From Lachnospiraceae bacterium (GTDB lineage: Bacteria; Bacillota; Clostridia; Lachnospirales; Lachnospiraceae): 64,000 nucleotides of DNA. The notes below the pieces were generated by a model that made no database searches, was not told the origin of the DNA, and saw nothing but the letters and a program-made list of their open reading frames with translations. The stretch spans positions 54,497 through 118,496 of the forward strand of contig JAETQH010000006.1 in assembly GCA_021770785.1 (NCBI GenBank), read 5' to 3'. A program made the translations under genes and the position numbers. Positions 9,611 to 18,027 of the stretch are shown here, piece by piece; position 1 is the stretch's first letter; each line of letters starts with the position of its first letter.

Positions 9611-11767
9611 TTATTCGCCTGGTGTATCTGTCGGTGTTTCGTCCGGCGTATCCGGCGTCTGTCCGCCGCTGTTATCCTCCGGTCCCGGATCCATATTGTC
9701 TGGCGCTACGTCGCCACTGTTATCCTCCGGTCCCGGATCCATATTGTCTGGCGCTACGTCGCCGCTGTTTTCCGGCAAATCATCGGTGGTATCCGGCACA
9801 TCAAGGCTTTCTTCAATCGGCGTATTGGCAATATCCGTAGCTGCGGTCTGTCCCGCCTCTTCTCCCTTGATATCCCAGCCGTCGTGAATGCCTGTGGTCT
9901 CTTCGTCGCGGTAGATATTCATATAAGGAAGCACTTCCTCTAATATCTCCCGGACAATATTCTGGGCAAAAGTACTATGGAACTGCTCCTCCACATTGGG
10001 CTCATCCACAACACAGTAAATCATAAGCTGCGGCTCTTCCACCGGGGCAAAGCCAATAAAGGAAACTAAGTAATTGACGCCGTCACGCCCTGCTTTCTGG
10101 GCGGTTCCCGTCTTTCCTCCCATGGAATAACCGTCCACCTTTGCTGTAGTTCCCGTAGCTGATGCGTCTCCTCCCACCGTGGACTGCATATATTTCTTTA
10201 AGGTTTCGCTGGTGGATTTCGATACCGTCTCCCGCAGCAGTGTGGGAGCAATATCCTCAATCACATTGCCGTTTTCGTCCGTAATGCGTTTTACCACCCT
10301 GGGCTGATAGAGATACCCGCCGTTAATCAGGGAACAATAGGCACTGCCTAACTGTATCATGGTGGTATTGAAGTTCTGTCCAAATACGTTGGTTGCCAAA
10401 TCCACCGGACCCATATTATTCACATTGTAAATCAGGGTATCGGTTCTCGCCTCTCCCGGCAAATCAATGTTTGTTCTCTGTCCGAATCCGAATATCTGCT
10501 GGTATTTACTGAAATTCTCTTTCCCGATTTTATAGGACATCTGCATCATGGCGTCATTGCAGGAATACATCAGTGTCTGCTCTAAAGTTTCCATATTATG
10601 CCCCATCCTGTTGACACAGCGAATCTTATGCCCGCCGATTTCCTCATATCCGTCGCAATAATAAGTATCTGTGGTGGCTACCGTCCCTGTCTCAAGCCCT
10701 GCCGCCACCGTGAAGGGCTTTGCCGTAGACCCCGGCTCATAGGTATAGGTAACGCAAAAGTTCTGCCAGATTTTATTTAAAATGTCTAATTTTGCGTCCT
10801 CGTCCATGGCATCTAACTCTTCTTCCTCATAGTATGCCGACAAATCCCTGGGGTTTGAGGCATCATAATTGGGATAGTTTGCCATGGCAAGCACGTCCCC
10901 ATTATTGGGGTCCATAATCAAAACACCGATATGGGTTGCCCCCGCATCCTTCTCTCTGTAATTTCCGGTATATGCCTCGTTAAACTCCGCTATTTTTTTT
11001 TCTACCACGGACTGGATATGGGCATCTAAGGTAGTGACTAAGGTATTCCCGTTTTTCGCCGCTTTAATGGTCTGCTCGAAATTATTATCCGTATTCAGAT
11101 AACCATATTCCCTGCCGTCCACTCCGTTTAAAGCTTCGTTGTAATGCTGCTCTAAGCCATTGATACCGAGATTTCCCGATGTGGTAAAGCCTACCACTGC
11201 ACTGGCCAACTCCCCATAGGGGTACTGTCTCTCATATTCCTTTTCAAACCAGACACCTCTGATATTGGGATTTATCTTTTTATCTTTCTCATCCACTGCC
11301 TCCTGCATTTCCACAAAGGGCTGGATTTCCTCATAGGAAGCCTTTTTTTTCAGGACAATATAACGGCTGTCCTTACTGTTCCTTGCATAATCATAAAGCT
11401 CTTCGCCGGTAATATCCGGAAAACACCGGGTCAGTGCCTCGATGGTGGGTGCAATATAGTCCTCCTTGCTGGTCATGACATAACAGTCCAGTATCACATT
11501 ATAGACGGCGATACTGGTGGCAAGCACCGTCCCCTTTGCATCCACGATATCCCCCCTCTGGTAGGGAATGGTCTGACTGTCGTATTCCTGCTGGGAAAGT
11601 ACGATTTTTTCATACTTTTCACCGCTGGTATGCTCAATATACATCAGCCGCACAATCAGACCCACTAATAAAAGCGCAATACATCCAAACATTATAATCA
11701 GTTTTTTCTGCATGCGCTTCGGAAATTTTAACCAAGGTTTTCTTCTTCTTTTTCTCTTCGTTGCCAT
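9611..11767 (-). CDS. Class B penicillin-binding protein with acidic repeat tail
   Basis: A 718-residue transpeptidase with a very basic N terminus (KRKRRRK), one membrane helix, a PBP dimer domain and a transpeptidase domain with GSTAK, SCN and KTG (GGKTGTAQK). Behind the catalytic domain is a Pro/Asp/Gly-rich acidic tail that includes a tandem repeat of about 16 residues (NSGDVAPDNMDPGPED twice plus a part). PASTA domains are absent. The ATG has AGGAG 6 bases upstream. It follows ftsL directly, which is the usual place of the division PBP (PBP2B/FtsI), but SpoVD is also possible. Confidence 0.92.
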   Translation of the reverse strand: MATKRKRRRKPWLKFPKRMQKKLIIMFGCIALLLVGLIVRLMYIEHTSGEKYEKIVLSQQEYDSQTIPYQRGDIVDAKGTVLATSIAVYNVILDCYVMTSKEDYIAPTIEALTRCFPDITGEELYDYARNSKDSRYIVLKKKASYEEIQPFVEMQEAVDEKDKKINPNIRGVWFEKEYERQYPYGELASAVVGFTTSGNLGINGLEQHYNEALNGVDGREYGYLNTDNNFEQTIKAAKNGNTLVTTLDAHIQSVVEKKIAEFNEAYTGNYREKDAGATHIGVLIMDPNNGDVLAMANYPNYDASNPRDLSAYYEEEELDAMDEDAKLDILNKIWQNFCVTYTYEPGSTAKPFTVAAGLETGTVATTDTYYCDGYEEIGGHKIRCVNRMGHNMETLEQTLMYSCNDAMMQMSYKIGKENFSKYQQIFGFGQRTNIDLPGEARTDTLIYNVNNMGPVDLATNVFGQNFNTTMIQLGSAYCSLINGGYLYQPRVVKRITDENGNVIEDIAPTLLRETVSKSTSETLKKYMQSTVGGDASATGTTAKVDGYSMGGKTGTAQKAGRDGVNYLVSFIGFAPVEEPQLMIYCVVDEPNVEEQFHSTFAQNIVREILEEVLPYMNIYRDEETTGIHDGWDIKGEEAGQTAATDIANTPIEESLDVPDTTDDLPENSGDVAPDNMDPGPEDNSGDVAPDNMDPGPEDNSGGQTPDTPDETPTDTPGE
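9669..9764. repeat. 48-bp tandem repeat, two copies, in the 3' end of the PBP gene
   Basis: Two 48-base units that differ at one position lie head to tail, and a third partial copy begins at 9765. Each unit codes for 16 residues (NSGDVAPDNMDPGPED), so the unit length keeps the reading frame and copy number could vary without breaking the protein. Confidence 0.9.
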
Positions 11768-11784
11768 GAATTACTCCTGTATCT

Positions 11785-12291
11785 TTACTTACCCGGAATC
11801 TCCCCAAACTGGTTCATATAATCATCCTCCCCCACAGAATAATAAATAATCTGGGATTCCTTGGCGTAAGTCATTCCTAACTCTGTCATTGCCCGCTCTC
11901 TCACACTGTCTAAATCAATCGAATTGCTGATACGCTTATATGCCTCGTCATTCTCTGCCTTCAAATCGGAAATCTGACTTTCTAAAGTAGCAATATTTTT
12001 CATTCTCGCTGTCACGGAGGACTGTACCTTTATGTAGAAACCGGCAAAAACACCGAACACCACCACCGCCATGGTAAGAAATGCCACATAACTTCTGCTC
12101 ATCCTAAGGGCACGTTCCTGATTGCGCCTTGCAACGCGCTTTCTCCGGCGGAGCTCCTCCTGTTTTTCTCTCTCAATCCGCTCCCTCTGCTGTCTTCTGT
12201 AATCGGGAGCAGCTTCCATTCTGCGGACGGTATTGCCATCCACATAATAAGGATTTTCTGTTCTGTCCCTTCCTGCTGTCTGATTTTTCAT
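11785..12291 (-). CDS. ftsL: FtsL-like cell division protein
   Basis: A 168-residue bitopic protein. A long charged cytoplasmic part (Arg/Glu-rich, residues 30-65) is followed by one helix (YVAFLTMAVVVFGVFAGFYI) and a coiled-coil with heptad spacing (MKNIATLESQISDLKAEND), then a short extracellular end. This is the FtsL/septum-formation-initiator layout. The place between rsmH and the PBP gene is the standard ftsL position. GAGG lies 7 bases before the ATG. Sequence identity in this family is low, so the call leans on topology and context. Confidence 0.85.
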   Translation of the reverse strand: MKNQTAGRDRTENPYYVDGNTVRRMEAAPDYRRQQRERIEREKQEELRRRKRVARRNQERALRMSRSYVAFLTMAVVVFGVFAGFYIKVQSSVTARMKNIATLESQISDLKAENDEAYKRISNSIDLDSVRERAMTELGMTYAKESQIIYYSVGEDDYMNQFGEIPGK

Positions 12292-12334
12292 AATTTTTCC
12301 TCTTTTCTATTTTTAGCCTCTGCTCATCTGCCAC

Positions 12335-13273
12335 TTAACACTTTTCAAACACCCGCAATTTTGCACTTTTTGATCTGGAATTTTCCTCTAACTCCCTCTC
12401 CGAAGGCAAAATCGGTTTTCTGGTAACCACCCTTCCTTTGGAAACCTTACCGCACACACATACCGGAAAATCACTCGGACAGGTGCATGGATTTTCGTTC
12501 CGCTTAAAATTTACTTTTACAATCCGGTCCTCTAAGGAATGAAAGGTAATGATACAAAGCCTTCCTCCAGGATTTAGCAAATCTATCATATCATCTAAGG
12601 TATCTTGTAACACTTCTAACTCTCTGTTCAGTTCAATACGGATTGCCTGAAAGGTCCTCTTAGCGGGATGTCCTCCGGTGGCCTGCACCTTCTTTGGGAT
12701 AGAGGCCCGGATAATCTCCGTCAGTTCTCCCGCCGTCTCTATGGGTTTCTTTGTCCGCTCCGCCACAATATGTTTTGCAATGTTCTTAGCGAATTTATCC
12801 TCCCCGTAATCCCGGATAATCCGGTACAATTCCATCTCACTGTATTCATTGACAATATCCTTCGCCGTCCGGGAAACCCTGTCATCCATACGCATGTCTA
12901 AGGGTGCATCGGCCTCCCGGTAGGTAAATCCTCTCTCCGGCGTGTCTAACTGAAAGGAGGAAACCCCCAAATCCAGCACAATACCGTCCACTCCCGTGAT
13001 GCCGATGTTCTGCAATTCTTCCTTCATATTGGCGTAATTACTGCGGATAATAGTGACCCTGTCCTTGTACTCCGACAGGCGTTCGCCGGCGGCCCTGATG
13101 GCGTCTGCATCCTGGTCAATCCCAATCAGCCTGCCCTTCCCTGACAGCCGTTTCACCACTTCACCGGCATGTCCTGCACCTCCAAGGGTTCCGTCCACAT
13201 AAATTCCGTCCGGTCTGATATTCAGTTGTTCTATCGTCTCTCCTAATAAGACGGAATAATGCTTAAACTCCAC
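12335..13273 (-). CDS. rsmH: 16S rRNA (cytosine1402-N4)-methyltransferase RsmH
   Basis: RsmH (MraW) uses S-adenosylmethionine to methylate C1402 of 16S rRNA. The 312-residue protein shows the start [13 protein letters not shown], the SAM-binding [18 protein letters not shown], and [11 protein letters not shown], and the C-terminal THFSLEDR-like [11 protein letters not shown] and [21 protein letters not shown]. The start is GTG with AAGGAG 6 bases upstream. Second gene of the dcw cluster, 11 bases after mraZ. Confidence 0.97.
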   Translation of the reverse strand: MEFKHYSVLLGETIEQLNIRPDGIYVDGTLGGAGHAGEVVKRLSGKGRLIGIDQDADAIRAAGERLSEYKDRVTIIRSNYANMKEELQNIGITGVDGIVLDLGVSSFQLDTPERGFTYREADAPLDMRMDDRVSRTAKDIVNEYSEMELYRIIRDYGEDKFAKNIAKHIVAERTKKPIETAGELTEIIRASIPKKVQATGGHPAKRTFQAIRIELNRELEVLQDTLDDMIDLLNPGGRLCIITFHSLEDRIVKVNFKRNENPCTCPSDFPVCVCGKVSKGRVVTRKPILPSERELEENSRSKSAKLRVFEKC

Positions 13274-13284
13274 GCCGGTCTCCT

Positions 13285-13719
13285 TTAAATGCTAAAACCT
13301 AACTCTGCCATATGCTCTGCGATATCGTCCATCTCGTCTTCATCATAAGTATTCTCCAGCCATCTGTCCTTGTCCCAGATTTCCACCCGGCTTAGGACTC
13401 CGACTAATACCACATCTTTCTGTAAATCTGCATATTCTCTTAATACCGGCGGAAGCAGGATTCTTCCCTGCTTGTCCAACTCCACCGCTGCTGCGCCTGC
13501 GAAGAAAAATCTGGAAAATTTTCTCGCATCTTTGGAGGTCATGGAAATACTGCGGAATTTTTCCTCAATGTTATGCCATTCTTCGTTGGGATACACAAAT
13601 AAGCATCCGTCTAATCCCTTGGTCACCACAAATTCACTGCCTAACTGCTCCCTGAACTTGGACGGAACGATAAGTCTGCCTTTTGGGTCCACTGTGTGAT
13701 TGTACTCTCCCATGAACAT
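13285..13719 (-). CDS. mraZ: Transcriptional regulator MraZ
   Basis: MraZ is a small AbrB-fold protein that binds repeats in front of its own operon and represses it. The 144-residue sequence has two copies of the family fold, with [13 protein letters not shown] in the first and [15 protein letters not shown] in the second. I choose the ATG at 13719 because GCAGGTG is 8 bases upstream; this gives the normal length. The four 10-bp boxes at 13789-13828 are the expected operator. Confidence 0.95.
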   Translation of the reverse strand: MFMGEYNHTVDPKGRLIVPSKFREQLGSEFVVTKGLDGCLFVYPNEEWHNIEEKFRSISMTSKDARKFSRFFFAGAAAVELDKQGRILLPPVLREYADLQKDVVLVGVLSRVEIWDKDRWLENTYDEDEMDDIAEHMAELGFSI

Positions 13720-13788
13720 AACACAAACACCTGCCTTTTCATGGAACAAACGGCTTTGTGCTATTTCTTCCACGAGATTGGGATTTGC

Positions 13789-13828
13789 TCACCACTTTGA
13801 ACCATTTCCCACCACTTTCCTCCACTTT
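13789..13828 (-). promoter_or_regulatory. MraZ operator: four 10-bp boxes
   Basis: Read on the minus strand there are four adjacent 10-base units: AAAGTGGAGG, AAAGTGGTGG, GAAATGGTTC and AAAGTGGTGA. The period is exactly 10, close to one helical turn, as known for MraZ boxes. They sit between the -10 box of the dcw promoter and the mraZ start, so bound MraZ would block early transcription. The third box is degenerate. Confidence 0.85.
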
Positions 13829-13835
13829 TATGACT

Positions 13836-13864
13836 ATCTTACCCCATCTACTATAAAAAAGCAA
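13836..13864 (-). promoter_or_regulatory. Sigma-A type promoter of the dcw cluster
   Basis: On the minus strand TTGCTT (13859-13864) and TAAGAT (13836-13841) are spaced by 17 bases. The transcription start would fall next to the first MraZ box, which supports the assignment. Confidence 0.65.
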
Positions 13865-13991
13865 TACAAAACACATGTTTCTGCCGTCAAAACCGTGTGC
13901 CAAAAACTGCCAAAAATTTCTTCTTCCCCTACTCGCCGCGCGCCCCATGCGCCGCCTCAGCGGCATACTTCCTCTGCATGGGGCTGTGCAT

Positions 13992-14027
13992 AAAAAAAGA
14001 AGCCCGCTTCCGCGAACTTCTTTTTTT
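13992..14027 (-). terminator. Rho-independent terminator after the Spo0E-like gene
   Basis: On the minus strand GAAGTTCGC and GCGGGCTTC form a 9-bp stem (two G-U pairs) closed by a GGAA loop and followed by seven T. It lies 10 bases behind the small gene's stop codon. Confidence 0.8.
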
Positions 14028-14036
14028 CATCTTCTG

Positions 14037-14204
14037 CTAACAAATATTCACTTTTTCTTTTCTTTCTACATACTCTTCAATCAGTTTATCCAATTCGGTA
14101 CTTTTTTCATAATAACTCTCGAATTTATCTTTTCGTAAAAGCGCTTCGTCCAGTTCTAATCTGACGGACTCAATTTTTCTCTGAAGTTGTTTCATTCTCT
14201 CCAT
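14037..14204 (-). CDS. Spo0E-like sporulation regulatory protein (aspartyl-phosphate phosphatase)
   Basis: A 55-residue protein starting MERMKQLQRKIE and ending KEKVNIC. It holds the Spo0E signature S..LD.LI..Y as STELDKLIEEY in the C-terminal half, with a predicted two-helix hairpin. Members of this family remove phosphate from Spo0A and thereby delay sporulation. AAGGAGG lies 6 bases before the ATG, and a terminator follows, so it is a complete single gene. A possible 0A box lies 127 bases upstream. The family call rests on the motif, the size and the site. Confidence 0.85.
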   Translation of the reverse strand: MERMKQLQRKIESVRLELDEALLRKDKFESYYEKSTELDKLIEEYVERKEKVNIC

Positions 14205-14330
14205 TCGAAGCCTCCTTAATTGATAGCTATTCCTTGAGAAGAAGTCTTTGATAGAAAAATACCTTTATTTACATATTACTACTTTTTTGTCTAAAATGCA
14301 ATCAAAACAGCCTGCCATCTATCATCATTT

Positions 14331-14338
14331 TTCGACAA
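14331..14338 (-). promoter_or_regulatory. Possible Spo0A box upstream of the Spo0E-like gene
   Basis: The minus strand reads TTGTCGAAAAA, an exact match to the TGTCGAA core of the 0A box. It is about 127 bases before the start codon. A single 8-base match in an A/T-rich gap can arise by chance, but the target gene is biologically apt. I could not place a clear promoter between it and the gene. Confidence 0.4.
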
Positions 14339-14364
14339 CAACCACAATATATTGTGTTTTCTTT

Positions 14365-14967
14365 TCAAATATGCTTCAAGAAGTGCTCTGCGCGCCTCTC
14401 CGCTAACACCTCTAACATCCCCTGCAGCGCCTTGTGGTTTACCTCCACAATATGACGGATATCTTCCTCTACGCCATGCTTCCTGGCAAGATAATCGTCA
14501 TGCGCCCCCTGGATGTAGTCACAGAGCGCTTCCGCATTGTGAAACGGCTGCTCCTGCCCTTCCTTAGACAACAGCGTAACTTTTTTTGCCTCGCCGCTTT
14601 TGATAAAGCTGCGCAAATCTTTCTTTAGCTTCTCTTCATAGGAACAATGCTCTTTTAATCCTCCAGGATATATTTTGTTATGTGGAAAGGTAAAATAATC
14701 TGCCAGATAATGGCTAATCTGTCCTAAATCCATATAATATTTCCTGCCTGCTTTCTCTAGCACCTTTTCCCCCTCGGAAAGCCGCTTGATATGCCGCCTA
14801 ATGGAAGGAAAGGTTCCTGTCATTTCATGCTTTTTATAGAGGAAGGAGGGTTTGATATCCGGCAGGATGCTTCCGATATAAAAAGATAACTTATGCTTTT
14901 TTAATTCCTCGTCGCCTAAACTGTCTACCATGTACTTTGCAAGAGATATGTGGGATTTTTTTCTCAT
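14365..14967 (-). CDS. Zinc-dependent phospholipase C family protein
   Basis: A protein of about 200 residues beginning MRKKSHISLAKYMVD. It has spread His/Asp residues like those of the zinc-dependent phospholipase C fold (PF00882): GSILPDIKP, QISHYLADYFTFPHN and an N-terminal H. No signal peptide is visible, unlike the secreted clostridial alpha toxins, so the substrate and location are unknown. The ATG at 14967 is the first that keeps the family start; its site (AAAGGG) is weak. The gene has its own promoter and a leader with several hairpins. Confidence 0.7.
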   Translation of the reverse strand: MRKKSHISLAKYMVDSLGDEELKKHKLSFYIGSILPDIKPSFLYKKHEMTGTFPSIRRHIKRLSEGEKVLEKAGRKYYMDLGQISHYLADYFTFPHNKIYPGGLKEHCSYEEKLKKDLRSFIKSGEAKKVTLLSKEGQEQPFHNAEALCDYIQGAHDDYLARKHGVEEDIRHIVEVNHKALQGMLEVLAERRAEHFLKHI

Positions 14968-15002
14968 GAATTTGCCCTTTTTCTGCGCACCGGGTGCGTC
15001 AC

Positions 15003-15058
15003 GGATTTGCATTAGGTGCGCAAATGCAAACCCTGTGTGAAAACTCCGTTTCCACACA
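15003..15058 (-). promoter_or_regulatory. Structured leader with two stem-loops
   Basis: On the minus strand the leader first folds as TGTGTGGAAAC with GTTTTCACACA (11 bp, 3-base loop, 15034-15058), then as GGTTTGCATT with AATGCAAATCC (10 bp with a bulge, 15003-15032). A third palindrome CGCACCGGGTGCG follows at 14986-14998. No T run follows, so these are not simple terminators. No known riboswitch class was recognised. Confidence 0.5.
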
Positions 15059-15091
15059 AGTACCTTCTGGCATTTTGCTCTGTCTAATCGC

Positions 15092-15120
15092 ATTATACGT
15101 CCATATGTTGGAGAATACAA
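15092..15120 (-). promoter_or_regulatory. Sigma-A type promoter of the phospholipase C-like gene
   Basis: On the minus strand TTGTAT (15115-15120), 17 bases, then TATAAT (15092-15097). The leader would be about 115 bases long and contain the hairpins described separately. Confidence 0.7.
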
Positions 15121-15159
15121 GCCATTTTTCTGTGAAATTTTTAAGAACGGCGCACATAC

Positions 15160-15189
15160 AAAAGGATGCCGTAACAACAGCATCCTTTT
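15160..15189 (-). terminator. Terminator after the DUF1540 gene
   Basis: AAAAGGATGC and GCATCCTTTT form a 10-bp stem around a 10-base loop, 10 bases behind the stop codon. The trailing T run is only four long, so termination may be partial. Confidence 0.6.
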
Positions 15190-15199
15190 ATCTCTTTCC

Positions 15200-15514
15200 T
15201 TAACCGCAGCAGCAGAAACTTGAACACTCTGTCTCTTTACAACTGCAGGCATCTTTCCCTGCGATTCCGATATGCTCAGCCGTGCATTTGCAATCTTCGT
15301 TAAATTCACATTTACAGGCTTCGCAGGCAACTGCGATGTGTTTTGACGGTCCGCCTACCGCATTTCGCGCCCCGTCTTTCCGCTCTACAAAGCTGCCGCA
15401 ACAGGTTTCCTCGGTGCTCTCTGCACTTTTTCCTTTTACCTCGATATCCCCTTTACAACAGCATTTGTTATCATTATAGATACAGTTTGTTACGATACAA
15501 TCTAAGTTCGGCAT
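15200..15514 (-). CDS. Cys-rich DUF1540 protein (two copies of the domain)
   Basis: A 104-residue protein with about 20 cysteines. Two DUF1540-like units are visible: CIVTNCIYNDNKCCCKGDIEV at the start and CEACKCEFNEDCKCTAEHIGI near the end, followed by a Cys-rich tail (CSSFCCCG). The pattern suggests metal binding, perhaps zinc; the function of the domain is unknown. The ATG at 15514 has AAGGAGAAGG just upstream. It lies alone between thrS and the phospholipase C-like gene. Confidence 0.85.
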   Translation of the reverse strand: MPNLDCIVTNCIYNDNKCCCKGDIEVKGKSAESTEETCCGSFVERKDGARNAVGGPSKHIAVACEACKCEFNEDCKCTAEHIGIAGKDACSCKETECSSFCCCG

Positions 15515-15669
15515 TTTTCCTTCTCCTTTCCGGTGTACCTTGTACAGATTTTCTCTGTTTCTTTGCCGTATCCGCATTTTTGCTGCGAATACTGCTATTA
15601 GTATGCCACCGGATAAGAAAAATATTTTCCCCGAGTGGAGGAAAACGGAGGATTTTATGGAAAAATTTG

Positions 15670-15700
15670 AAAAAGACGGAGCCGACGCTCCGCCTTTTTT
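15670..15700 (-). terminator. Rho-independent terminator after thrS
   Basis: On the minus strand GGCGGAGC and GCTCCGTC form the stem around a GTCG loop, with A and T runs on either side. It sits 15 bases behind the thrS stop codon. Confidence 0.8.
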
Positions 15701-15713
15701 GAACTCTGATCTT

Positions 15714-17678
15714 CTATTTGTTTTCTTCCTGCGGTACTTCTTTTCTGATTTCCTTGGTACGGATTTCCCTACAGATATCCTCGATAAACTGTGCTAACGG
15801 TTTCACACCCTCGTCCCCTGCAAAACGGCTTCTCACCGATACGGTATGGTCCGCTTCCTCCTGCTGTCCTACAACCAGCATATAAGGCAGCTTATCAAGT
15901 CTCGCCTCACGGATTTTAAAGCCAATCTTCTCGGAACGGTTATCCATTGTGGCGTCAATGCCGTTGGCCTTTAATTCTTTTAACACCTCACCTGCATATG
16001 CCTCGTATTTATCGGAAATCGGCAGGATACGCACCTGCTCCGGGCAAAGCCATGTGGGGAATTTCCCCGCATACTTCTCAATGAGCCATGCAAGGGTTCT
16101 CTCGTAGCAGCCCATAGAGGTTCTGTGAATGATGTAAGGCCGCACCTTGTCTCCGTTCTGGTCAATATAATACATGTCAAAATTTTCTGCGATGGCACAG
16201 TCTAGCTGAATGGTAATCATGGTGTCCTCTTTGCCGTAAACATTCTTTGCCTGAATATCAATCTTCGGACCGTAGAACGCAGCCTCTCCGTCTGCCTCCG
16301 TGAAGTTCACGCCTTTTTCCCTTAAGACCTCACGCAGCGCCTCCTGGGTTTTATTCCAGTAATCGTCATCGCCAAGATATTTTTTCTTATTTTCCGGGTC
16401 CCATTTGGAAAGACGGTACGTCACATCTTCCTCCAGACCCAAGGTCTTTAACACATAATATGCCAAGTCAAAGCAGCCCTTTAACTCTTCCTCCGCCTGA
16501 TCCGGACGGATTACCAGATGCCCCTCGGAAATGGTAAACTGACGCACACGGGTCAGTCCGTGCATTTCACCGGAATCCTCACAGCGGAATAAGGTAGAGG
16601 TTTCACCCATACGGTAAGGCAGGTCACGGTAGGATTTCTGGCTGTTTTTGTATACATAATACTGGAACGGGCAGGTCATGGGGCGAAGGGCAAATACCTC
16701 TTTATCCACTTCCTCATCCCCCAAAACAAACATGCCCTCCTTGTAGTGGTCCCAGTGACCGGAAATCTTGTAAAGGTCGCTCTTTGCCATCAAAGGCGTC
16801 CTGGTGCGGACATAGCCCCACTCATTGTCCTCTAAATCCTCAATCCATCTTTGGAGCTTCATAATCATTTTCGTTCCCTTCGGTGTGAAAAGAGGAAGTC
16901 CCTGTCCGATGACATCCACGGTGGTGAATAATCCCATTTCACGCCCAAGTCTGTTATGGTCCCGGCGTTTTGCGTCTTCCATACGCTCTAAGTGAGCCGT
17001 CAAATCTTCTTTTTTATTATAGGCCGTACCGTAAATTCTCTGCAAGCGGGCTTTGTCTGAATCCCCTCGCCAGTATGCCATAGACGAAGAGGTCAGTTTA
17101 AACGCCTTGATACCCTTAGTAGTCATCAGATGCGGTCCTGCACAGAGATCCACGAATTCGCCCTGGTCATAAAAAGAAATCTCGGAGCCTTCCGGCAAAT
17201 CCTCAATCAGTTCTACCTTAAAGGGCTCATTTCTCTCCTGCATGAACTTGATCGCCTCTTCCCTCGGCAGGGTAAATCTCTTTAACTCATGGCCTTCTTT
17301 GATGATTTTTTTCATCTCGGCCTCTAAGTTATCTAAATCCTCCCTGGAAAAAGGTTCTGCATCGAAATCATAGTAGAAACCTTCCTCAATCGCCGGACCG
17401 ATGGTGACTTTCGCATTGGGGAACAGACGCTTTACCGCCTGTGCCAGTACGTGGGAGGCAGTGTGGCGAATCACCTTTAAACCCTCCGGGTCGTTTGCCG
17501 TCACGATATTCAGCTCACAGTCTTCCTTTAATTCGGTGCGCAGGTCTACGATTTTGCCGTTTACCTCGCCGGCACATGCCACTCTCGCAAGGCCTTCGCT
17601 GATATCCTTTGCAATGTCATATACGGATTTTGCTTCGCTGTATTCCTTTACGGAACCGTCTTTTAATGTAATTTTCAT
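15714..17678 (-). CDS. thrS: Threonyl-tRNA synthetase
   Basis: ThrRS charges tRNA-Thr and edits mischarged Ser-tRNA. The 654-residue protein has the N-terminal TGS domain (MKITLKDGSVKEY), the editing domain with HTASHVLAQAVK and the CAGPHL motif, the class II core with motif 2 FRCEDSGEMHGL and motif 3 near HRTSMGCYERTLAWL, and the C-terminal anticodon-binding domain. The ATG at 17678 matches the family start and has AGAGG upstream. It is preceded by a small membrane-protein gene and a T-box leader. Confidence 0.97.
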   Translation of the reverse strand: MKITLKDGSVKEYSEAKSVYDIAKDISEGLARVACAGEVNGKIVDLRTELKEDCELNIVTANDPEGLKVIRHTASHVLAQAVKRLFPNAKVTIGPAIEEGFYYDFDAEPFSREDLDNLEAEMKKIIKEGHELKRFTLPREEAIKFMQERNEPFKVELIEDLPEGSEISFYDQGEFVDLCAGPHLMTTKGIKAFKLTSSSMAYWRGDSDKARLQRIYGTAYNKKEDLTAHLERMEDAKRRDHNRLGREMGLFTTVDVIGQGLPLFTPKGTKMIMKLQRWIEDLEDNEWGYVRTRTPLMAKSDLYKISGHWDHYKEGMFVLGDEEVDKEVFALRPMTCPFQYYVYKNSQKSYRDLPYRMGETSTLFRCEDSGEMHGLTRVRQFTISEGHLVIRPDQAEEELKGCFDLAYYVLKTLGLEEDVTYRLSKWDPENKKKYLGDDDYWNKTQEALREVLREKGVNFTEADGEAAFYGPKIDIQAKNVYGKEDTMITIQLDCAIAENFDMYYIDQNGDKVRPYIIHRTSMGCYERTLAWLIEKYAGKFPTWLCPEQVRILPISDKYEAYAGEVLKELKANGIDATMDNRSEKIGFKIREARLDKLPYMLVVGQQEEADHTVSVRSRFAGDEGVKPLAQFIEDICREIRTKEIRKEVPQEENK

Positions 17679-17705
17679 TTTTATAAACCTCTTTCTTCCT
17701 ATCAT

Positions 17706-17945
17706 TTACCGGAAAGAAATCGTTTCCTCCTCCTCCGGCTCATCGAAATCCTCTTCTTCCTCTGCCCAGTTGTGAATATATGTTGTGCCGTTGTTACACC
17801 CGTACCGCGCATTTTTTCTCGGAGAACAAAGCATTCCAAGTATCATGCCGATAAGGGTGCCGATAGTGACAATCAAAATACCGTCTAACTTTGTGACGGT
17901 GACTGTCTCTGACAGTTTCGACAAAGTTCCTTTCCATTTTTCCAT
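17706..17945 (-). CDS. Small membrane protein (YtxH-like), between the T-box and thrS
   Basis: A 79-residue protein with one membrane segment (GILIVTIGTLIGMILGML) followed by a basic CSPRKN stretch and an acidic tail (EEEEDFDEPEEEE). The helix followed by a short basic turn recalls YtxH-type proteins, but no family is certain. AAGGAGC lies 7 bases upstream of the ATG. It lies 27 bases ahead of thrS and behind the T-box, so it should respond to threonine shortage. Confidence 0.7.
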   Translation of the reverse strand: MEKWKGTLSKLSETVTVTKLDGILIVTIGTLIGMILGMLCSPRKNARYGCNNGTTYIHNWAEEEEDFDEPEEEETISFR

Positions 17946-18027
17946 CTTCCCTGCTCCTTTCTGACGGGTTTTCTGTTATCATGTACATCGTCTGCATCAT
18001 GTCCGTCTTGATTTTATCAGACGAAAC

